Shown here: positions 56,481 through 64,000 of the stretch, one piece after another | Layout of the letters: each line of letters starts with the position of its first letter | Position numbering within the stretch: position 1 is the stretch's first letter | NCBI GenBank assembly: GCA_024364735.1 | Contig: JAGFNQ010009467.1 | Location: 58,345-122,344 of the forward strand | From: Boesenbergia rotunda | Lineage: Eukaryota > Streptophyta > Magnoliopsida > Zingiberales > Zingiberaceae | Direction: 5' to 3' | DNA: 64,000 bases | Position numbers and translations under genes: made by a program | The notes under the pieces: model-generated | Databases searched by the model: none | What the model saw: the letters and a program-made list of their open reading frames with translations, nothing else | What the model was told of the DNA's origin: nothing

Positions 56481-59170
56481 AACTCGCAACCTGACATTTG
56501 CAAGATTGATTGCACAAATAATTCGATTGAGAGCATAATTTTCAGAATATTCTATCAAGAAAATACGTCTTGATAATGCTGATGAATTTACATCAATCCC
56601 AAGTATTTTAACGACTATTGTATGTCTATTGGGATAATTGTTGAACATCTTGTTGCTTATGTTCATACACAAAATGGTTTAGCTAAATCATTTATTAAAC
56701 GCCTAAAGTTAATAGCTAGACTATTGATTATGAGAACTAAGCTCCTTATATCCATTTGGGGACATGCTATTTTACATGCAGTAGCTATTAGGCCAATCAG
56801 TCATCATATATTCTCCCTTTTACAATTAAATTTTGGTCAGAAACCTAATATATCCCATTTGAGAATATTTGAATGTGTGGTATAGGTGCCAATTAGTACA
56901 CTATAACGCACTAAAATGAGACCCTAAAAAAAATTGGGAATATATGTTGGATATGATTCTCCTTCAATTATAAGATATTTAGAACCAATGACGAGAGATG
57001 TCTGTACGGTATGATTTGTCGACTATCAATTTAATGAAATAATTTTTCCAAAGTTAGGGGGAGAAAATAAAGAGTTTTCCAAAGAAGTCATTTGACATGC
57101 ATCATTATTCCAATTTGATCCTTATATAAATCAATGTGAACTTTAAGTTCAAAGAATAATATATTTACAAAATATTACAAATCAATTGCTGATATATTCA
57201 TTGACTCGAAAAGAGTGACTAAGTCATATATCCCAACTATTAATGCTCTAGCTCATATTGATGTATCAATTGGACAATCAATTAATGAAACTACTACTTG
57301 CCTGAAGCGTGGTAGGCCGATCAATTCTAAAGATAAAAATCCTTGAAAAAAAAAGGAACAACTAATCAAGATGTTCATTTTGAAGTGGCTCGGTCTCCTA
57401 TAGAGACGACTGACATAACTATTAATAAAATCCAAGAAGAGATCCAAGTACTTGAAAATAATGAAGAAATCTCAATAAATTATATTAGGACAGGGAAGAA
57501 ATTGAATCCATCAAAATTAGTTATCTATAAAAAAATTTGCATACCGTGTAGCACTTGATATTGCTTATGAAAATGAGAATCAAGAACTTAAATCTTTTGA
57601 ATAATGTTGTAGTATGCATGATTGGCCAAAATTGAAAGATGCAATTTAAGAGGAATTAACTCACTTGCAAAATGTGAGGGGTCTGGGACCTGTAGTCTAA
57701 ACATGAAAAAGTGTAACCCCTATAGGGTACAAATGGATTTTTGTACGAAAGCAAAATGAGAAAAATAAAATCGTAAAATATAAAGCTAGTTTAGTGTCAC
57801 AAGATTTTTATTAATTATGAAGAAACATATACTCCTGTAGTGGATACAATTACATTTTGATATCTTCTTTGTATGATAACACAAGAAAAGTTTGAAATAT
57901 GTTTGATGGATATAATAACAATTTATTTGTATGGAGAACTTGATAATAATATTTATATGAAAATTTCTGAAGGACTTATGATGCCAGAAGCATCAAGTTT
58001 AGATTTTAAACATATGTATTATATTAAATTACAAAGATCATTATATGGATTGAAGCAATCTGGACCTATGTAGTATAAATGTCTAAGTAATTATTTCGTG
58101 CAACACAAATATCAAAATAATCCAATATGCCAATGTGTTTTTATAAAAAAGGATGGACCAAAATAAGTTTATCATTATTGTTATATATGTTGATGATTTG
58201 AATATCATTGAAAGTTTTAATTAACTTCTAAATACAATTGATATCTTGAAAAGAGAATTTGAGATTAAAGATTTAGGAAAAATGAAGTTTTGTCTTGGAT
58301 TACAAATCAAATATTGTGTAAATAAAATTTTTATCCATTAATCAGCTTATACACTAAAGGTCTTAAAACGATGTTATAGAGATAAAACTCATCCATTAAG
58401 TTTCTCGATGGTTGTTCGCTCACTTGATGTGAATAAAGATCCTTTTCGGCTTAGTGAAAATAGTAAAAAACTGTTTGGTCCTGAAGTACCGTATTTAAAT
58501 GCAATTGATGCATTAATGTATCTTGCTAATAATACGAGACCAGATATAGCATTTACGATAAATTTATTAGCAAGATATAGTTCTTCTCTAACACGTAGAC
58601 ATTGGAATGGAATTAAACATATATTTAGGTATCTTCAAGGCACCATTAGACTTGTTTTATTCTAATATTTCTACTTCAAAGTTAATTGGTTATGCAAATG
58701 TATGATATTTATCTAATCCACATAAAGCTCGATCTCAGCCTGGTTATTTCTTTACATATTGTGGAACAACCATATCTTGGTGATCTACCAAACAAATCAT
58801 AGCCACTACATCCAATTATTCAGAAATATTTGAAATACTTGAAGCAAGTCGGGAATGTATTTGGTTGAGATCAATGATTCAACATATCAAGGAAAAATAT
58901 GGCTTAACTGCTAACAAGAAAATTCCAACAATTTTGTGTGAAGACAACGAGGTATGTATAACTCAATTAAAGGAAGGGTACATCAAAGGGGATAGAATTA
59001 AACATATTTCACCAAAATTCTTCTTCACTCATGATCTACAAAAGAATTGCGATATTCAAGTTCAATAGATTCGTTCTAGCGATAACTTGACAAATTTATT
59101 TACCAAAGTATTACTAACAATAACATTAAAAAAATTAGTATATGATATTAGAATGCGACGGTACAAAGAT
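56481..59170 (+). pseudogene. copia pol remnant (integrase, RT, RNase H), decayed
   Basis: Integrase C-terminal half: FARLIAQIIRLRA, IRLDNADEFTS, HTQNGLAKSFIKRLKLIARL, SIWGHAILHAVAI, NISHLRIFECVV (56500-56880). RT: CLMDIITIYLYGELDNNIYM, LQRSLYGLKQSG, then the active site as IYVDDLNII at about 58190, DLGKMKFCLGLQI. RNase H: TRPDIAFTINLLARYSS, RRHWNGIKHIFRYLQGTI, ARSQPGYFFTY, STKQIIATTSN, LEASRECIWLRSMIQHI (58520-58900). The residue order is that of Ty1/copia. Many stops and shifts split it, and gag, protease and the first part of integrase are absent because the palindrome cluster abuts it. It is a different copia lineage from the gag-only elements. Dead copy. Confidence 0.9.
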
Positions 59171-59345
59171 CTCAAATGATATTTCAAATAGGAGGAGTGC
59201 TGTAAAATAATATATGGCGCCCATAAATTCCCAATCTCTTATAACCTCCTAACTTTATATAAACGCATGAGGAGTTTTAAGATAATTATATACCTATAAA
59301 TATTCATGTATCTTTTTCATATACAAGGAAAAAAGGTAAATGATA
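59171..59345 (+). mobile_element. probable 3' LTR remnant of the copia pol copy
   Basis: A short purine motif AATAGGAGGAG (59187-59197) precedes TGCTGTAAAATAATATATGG, with TATATAAA at about 59255. The right end is not clear. Confidence 0.45.
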
Positions 59346-60080
59346 TTTACTTTCATATGCAATTGCTTATATAATTTCATAACAATTTTATGATTTTCCT
59401 AATTTATAATTTATAAATTTTAAATATATTTTTAACTTTTTAATTCATATAATAATTTTTAAAATATTATACTATATATTTTATTTTTTTTAAAATTATA
59501 ATTTGGCCAATAATCTAATGAGTTCTCTAATTTGTGGACAACATTTTTTAATTTTTTTTTATATTCTCAGGTGGGACCCACCTTAAATTATCCCAGACTG
59601 AGGCAACTTCGGAGGCGACCTTTCGTTTCTCCCAAGCAGCAAGTGAGCAAGCAGAAGGCGAACGAGGACTCTGCCGCCGGCAGGAGCGAGGGGGCCGCCG
59701 CAGCGTCGCCGATCAACGCTGGAAAAGCCGGCGCGGGTTCACATCTCGTCATCGTTCGGTAGGAGAATCAGTTGATTTTGATAAGATCTCCTATTTAGGA
59801 TAATTCGATTGTTTACAAAGAGTTTAGATAGTTATTATTCGGCAGGGTATAGACTCAGTAGATCCTCAAATTCTTCTAATGTCTTTCCAAAGAATTGTCC
59901 CATGTAGACCAGAATAGATCTATTTGTTGGTTGATTCTAAGACCACTAAAGTTGGAGAAGATTAGGGAACCTCCTCTTTGGCCTGAACTATGATTGCATC
60001 ATCTAGAAATTTCAATACTAAAGGACTGGAGTGGACCGGACTGGAGTGGACTTTTGTTTGCTAATACGAAAGTTGCTTAG
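59346..60080. other. unassigned; GC-rich patch at 59570-59765
   Basis: AT-rich DNA, then an isolated GC-rich patch open on plus (59532-59762, ending KAGAGSHLVIVR) with CGTTCGGTAGG at its end, like a splice donor. It could be a leader exon of a host gene or a captured piece. I do not recognise the peptide. The rest shows nothing. Confidence 0.3.
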
Positions 60081-61414
60081 TTTTTTTTTTTTTTTTTTGA
60101 AAAGGCACATATGTATAAATCACGCTTCATGAGGTTAAGGCCTCAATCCACGGGTCAAAACACGGGGCATGAGACTAGGCCTCCAAAGAAGAGGTCTTTG
60201 TCCCATTAGGCCCCCATACATCCCACAGTTTCACATCACAACTCACCCTCAGCTCACAGCCACCTCCATGAGGTTTACATCATAAAGACAACACAAAACA
60301 ACCCTAATCAAGTGGGCAAAGCATCAATCAACATTTACATCATAAGCACCATCATCTAAGAGCATAATAGAGGTATCTAAGACCCTCTATACCCATTAGA
60401 ACTCATTGGGCAGCAACTTCCTTCCACCGAACAGCAACTCCTCTATCCATGTCCGGTTAGGTCTACAAACCTATGAACATGAATTTGCACTTTCCTAAAG
60501 GCTCCATCAATGCTAGGTGGCACCCCCTCAACCTTGCACTTGTTGCGGGCTGTCCATACATGATATATGACACTTGAGATGCCAAGAAATCGTGCTTTGA
60601 CTTTCCTCCCAGCTCCTTTGTATCTTCTTCTTATACCATTCAGCAGCTCCTCCATTTTGTTGAAGCTAAAATTGATGTTAAGCCACTGTTTTACCTTCCC
60701 CCAAAGCGCACAAGCAAAAGAACATTCAAAGAAGAGATAATTCATTGTTTCCTCCTTTTGCCGACACACCTGACATGTCTTGTTATTCTCATATGACATT
60801 CTATCCGCCGTGCGAAGTTTCCTATGTATCAAGAGCTACATAATAAAACGGTGCTTTGGCATGATTTCCAGCCTCCAAAGGTTTGCCACCCATGAGGGTT
60901 TTAGATTAGCACCATGAAAGAAACCATAGGCTTTTCCAACACCCTTCTTTTCCATAACGAACCAATCCATCATTCTCATGTTTGCCTCCCCTTCACTATT
61001 TGAAAGATGCTTGATTTTCTCTTTAATTTCTACCAACCTTTTGATCAAGGGTGAATCCGTAGCCCTTGCATTCCATGCCCAAAAATCAGCCCCCTTCACA
61101 TAATGATGATGCATCCATTTGACCCATAGTGTGTCTCTTCTTGATTGAACATCCCATAAGACTTTAGCAAGCAAAGCTTCATTCCATGCAAGTAAGTTCC
61201 GAAGTCCAAATCCCCCATTTTCCTTTGGCATACAAAGTGTGTCCCAAGCAATTGGAGGATACTTTGAATCCCATACAAATAGCCTACAAATAACTTTGAT
61301 CTTGTCTATTACTCCACCCGATATAGAGAGCATTGAAAACCAATAGCATTCCATTCCTTGGAGAACCGTTTTGACAAGCTCTATTCTCCCCGCATACGAT
61401 AGAGAGTGCTTCTA
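60081..61414 (-). mobile_element. 5'-truncated L1-type LINE
   Basis: A run of 18 T on plus (60081-60098) is the A tail of a minus-strand insertion. Only the end of ORF2 remains; the 5' cut is at about 61414, typical for target-primed insertion. No clear target duplication could be read. Confidence 0.88.
60443..61414 (-). pseudogene. LINE ORF2 C-terminus (RT end and zf-RVT domain)
   Basis: Minus strand: SLSYAGRIELVKTVLQGMEC and YWFSMLSISGGVIDKI, then CRLFVWDSKYPPIAWDTLC, GGFGLRNLLAWNEALLAKVL, and the zinc-binding RT-associated domain (zf-RVT, PF13966): SWVANLWRLEIMPKHRFIM, HRKLRTADRMSYENNKTCQV, CRQKEETMNYLFFECSFACA. One in-frame TAG at 60833-60835 stands where the family has Trp (RFIMWLLIHRKL). 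Otherwise the frame is intact over more than 300 residues, so the insertion is fairly young. Endonuclease and the RT catalytic core are missing. Confidence 0.9.
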
Positions 61415-62028
61415 ATTTAAACCTTTTCTTTGTAACTTTCTTATATTGATAATGTAGTCACGTGTTTTTTTTAATTATAACGTTATTTTATATTTTAAAA
61501 ATATATTCTTTTTTTTGTATAATAAAAATTACTGGCTCTTGACTCACTCTAACAAATATTTGCATTAAGTAATGTAAGAATGAATTCGAGAAAATAAATT
61601 TGCATGTTGGATGATAGGATACTACTTTTAAGAATATAAAATAATGCTATGTTATTTTTATGATAAATTACATGAATACATTATACATATAAACATTATG
61701 TTTAAACAAGAAAAATCCTCTCTCACCCTTTTTGTCTATCTTATTTCCTATCCTTTTTATAGATAATTTCTTTAAGGGCAAAGAATAAAGTTAAGAATCT
61801 TTCCTATTAGTAAACTAGAGACCGATCCAATCCTTTAGTATCAAAATTTACAAATGATAAAATCATTTAGGTTTATTCCAAAGAGGAATCATAACTTAAA
61901 GTTTATTGTTTTCCTAATCTCCTCCTACTTCAATGATCTTAGAATCAATTAAGAAATAAGATAGTTATAGGGTAGTAGGCGGTCAACCTATTGCTGAGTG
62001 CCTACTGCCTAGGTGGTAGGTCGGCTAG
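61415..62028. other. AT-rich stretch, nothing seen
   Basis: No ORF, repeat border or known motif. Confidence 0.6.
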
Positions 62029-62898
62029 CAGGGGCGTAGCCAGGTGGAGGAGAGGGGGTGCAATTGCCCCCTCTCATATATTTTTTAAAAATTAATATTA
62101 TATATTTGAAAATCTTTACTGTCATTTTGATTGACTGATTAATCATCGTTCATTGCTGGAAACTAAAATTGACCATATATTTAGAAAGTCCACGACCTAA
62201 ACTATTCATTGGTATCATTTTTATTAGGAAATATCGGGACTTGAAATATTAAAAATATTAAGTATTGAATTTAAAAAATAAATATATAATAATAAACTGA
62301 TGAATTAAATCGTAGGACGCAAATTGAGGGTACTAAATTAAAATTAAATCGGATTTGAATTAAATCCAACGGATAGGTATGGAGATAAGGATTACATTAG
62401 TTCAAACTTGCATTAATTTGGAGTTGATATGATCAAATTATGGCTGAATCAAGTTAAAGATTTAAACAGGTTTGATCGATTTAAAAAGAATTAAAATATA
62501 TATATTTTTAGTAAACCTTCTATTTCATTTTTTTTTCTCTCCCTTTTTTCGTACACGTTGCAATTCCATCAGACCATATGTCACCCCTTCATCCATCCCT
62601 CCCTTTTATTTTTCTCTTCATTTTCTTCCTCATTTACTTTTCTCTTTCTCTTCTTCAAGGATAGTATAGCTATAATTTTTTCCTCTCCTTTTATTAAGCA
62701 AGTTCTCTTTTCTTTTTCTTTCTTTTCTCTTTTCCTTTCAACTAGAACTAAAGATTATGATTGAAAATTTTGAATTTAAGTTCATTAAGCTCCTTAAATT
62801 CAAAAGTTCGGTTTTTGAATGATGAAAATCGATCTACACTAATCCTTAGAATTTTTTAAAATCGCCCCACCTGACTGAAAATCCTGGCTATGCCACTG
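62029..62898. mobile_element. nonautonomous hAT-type element (870 bp)
   Basis: Ends CAGGGGCGTAGCCAGG and, inverted, CAGTGGCATAGCCAGG, a hAT-type terminus. The 8-bp target duplication TCGGCTAG / CCGGCTAG has one mismatch (62021-62028 and 62899-62906). No transposase. Pyrimidine-rich ORFs at 62472-62764 are not genes. Confidence 0.9.
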
Positions 62899-62906
62899 CC
62901 GGCTAG

Positions 62907-63500
62907 GGACGGGCCTAGGTCTCCAACATTTAAAATATTATTGAAATAGAATCATATACTTAAGTTTAGAATTATAAAGATAATAAAAGATTTTTAAATG
63001 GATTCAAAGTAATAGGTAAAAAATATTGGTTGCTTAAGAAGATAAGATTAAAAAAGTACAAAAAAAAATGACAAAGAAGAGGATTGAGGTACCTTATTGT
63101 GGGGAGGATGATCTTGTAGAGTATAGTGGTCAAAAAAGAGAAAAATAGACATAAGTCTAGAAAAAAATTCTAGCGTTGAAAGTAAATACTGATTTTTTTT
63201 TTAAATATAAGATGAAGGAAACAAAAGAACAATCCTAGAGAAGACAAAAGAAAATATGACCAAAAAATATCCTCAAAATGGATGAAAATGGCCAATATGC
63301 GGTGGAGAGAGACTTCTAATGTTGCTAGAAATAGTAGGCACAGGTGATGGGGATGAAAAATAAGTCGTGTTACCACATAACAATTAAGTTGTGTTACCTT
63401 TTTTGTATTTAACATGTTCCAGGTTCCATGTTATCTTATTCTTCATCATTGCTCTTTGGATGTAATGAACACGAACTTACATCATCTTGTTTGAGGATCT
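62907..63500. other. AT-rich stretch, nothing seen
   Basis: No supported gene or repeat. Confidence 0.5.
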
Positions 63501-63904
63501 CAGAATTTGTTAGTATAACTTTCGAAGATAGTAACAAGGAGCCACCCAAAAGATGCCAGGTGTTTGCATAAGCAACAGCTTGACAACCTATGCAAATGGT
63601 TGGAGTTATGGAGCTCTCATTATGGCTCATAGTGATGTACGAATCCTTAGTAAGAATCAATCAATTCTATGATTCCGGGGCCATCTCTATGGCGTCAGGA
63701 CCTACTGAGGTTATACCCTGCCAAATCCAACAGTCGAAGAATGAGTTCCAGGATCAAAGCCACATGGCCATTCATGGGCAATGATAAAGGAATGGATGTC
63801 AATATAGAGCTCAGTGAGGCTGCCAATGAGGATATTGTCATTTTCTTCTTCCAGTTGGACTTGGAAACTCAGATCCAGGTATACTTTGCTGTCCTTTCTT
63901 CCTG
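63500..63904 (-). pseudogene. possible host-gene exons, unrecognised
   Basis: On the minus strand an open stretch from about 63904 to 63714 is bounded by GAGAATTGCAG (acceptor-like) and GGCAGGGTATAAC (donor-like). It reads KVYLDLSFQVQLEEENDN, ILIGSLTELYIDIHSFIIAH and EWPCGFDPGTHSSTVGFGR, a non-repetitive composition unlike the transposon ORFs. A second open stretch (63660-63436) contains ICIGCQAVAYANTWHLLGGS. I do not recognise the family. It may be part of a real gene running on past the window, a captured fragment, or a pseudogene; the lack of an obvious continuation keeps confidence low. Confidence 0.4.
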
Positions 63905-64000
63905 CAATTCTCATTATAGTGTCTGATGTCTTAAGGTAGTTGAGCATCCCAATATCTTAAAGAGAGTTTTACATTATTTGATGAAATGCAGCCATTACAT

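Noticed and set aside
59532..59762. A host gene first exon
   Set aside because: Only one GC-rich open stretch, no recognised protein and no second exon; kept as an unassigned note.
62472..62764. Two ORFs rich in Phe, Ser and Leu
   Set aside because: Pyrimidine-rich low complexity inside a nonautonomous hAT element.

Overview
This is a plant nuclear window made almost entirely of nested transposable elements. I see no complete host gene. Plant origin is shown by Ty1/copia elements of the SIRE/Maximus type (tRNA-iMet primer site TGGTATCAGAGC, TGTTGG...CCAACA LTRs), a CACTA transposon with CACTACAAnAAAA ends, Tourist/Harbinger-type elements with TAA target duplications, a long solo LTR whose end looks like a Tekay-type Ty3/gypsy element, and a captured piece of a plant MUN-domain gene. 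The load and nesting suggest a large angiosperm genome, perhaps a monocot; the species cannot be read from the sequence.

Left part (1-23.2 kb). The window opens inside LTR element A, whose gag-like ORF is cut by a CACTA transposon (896-6341, target duplication ATA). The CACTA carries four exons of a MUN-domain (PATROL1-like) gene in antisense and was itself hit by a retrotransposon that left a solo LTR (3614-5367, CCGCC). Element A ends with LTR 8171-9577 and lies in the 5' LTR of element B (9578-16469). B is a gag-only copia-like element that also holds a solo A-type LTR (12413-13553, TGATC). B lies in a minus-strand element C (16470-22664), which lies in an LTR of family D.

Middle part (23.2-46.5 kb). 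Minus-strand D elements form an LTR-internal-LTR-internal chain. Into them went a 3.1 kb solo LTR E (23866-34357, GTTGA), into E a second gag-only element B2 (24486-31843, ATAAA), and into B2 a 2.6 kb solo LTR H (26022-28620, CTGGC). Three more A-type LTRs and two Tourist-like elements (40041-41095 and 42162-42830) follow. One of the Tourist-like elements carries a 0.5 kb GC-rich minisatellite.

Right part (46.5-64 kb). A cluster of large palindromes, with tRNA-like box A and box B in each arm, is split by a complete young gag-only copia-like element F (47990-55616, TAAAA). Then come a decayed copia pol (56481-59170), a 5'-truncated L1-type LINE (60081-61414), a small hAT element (62029-62898) and possible host exons near 63.5-63.9 kb.

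Common thread: B, B2 and F (and probably C) keep gag with CCHC knuckles and a coiled-coil linker, stop where protease would begin, and carry kilobases of noncoding DNA instead of pol. They must use enzymes from other elements. The only pol in the window is a dead copy of a different copia lineage.
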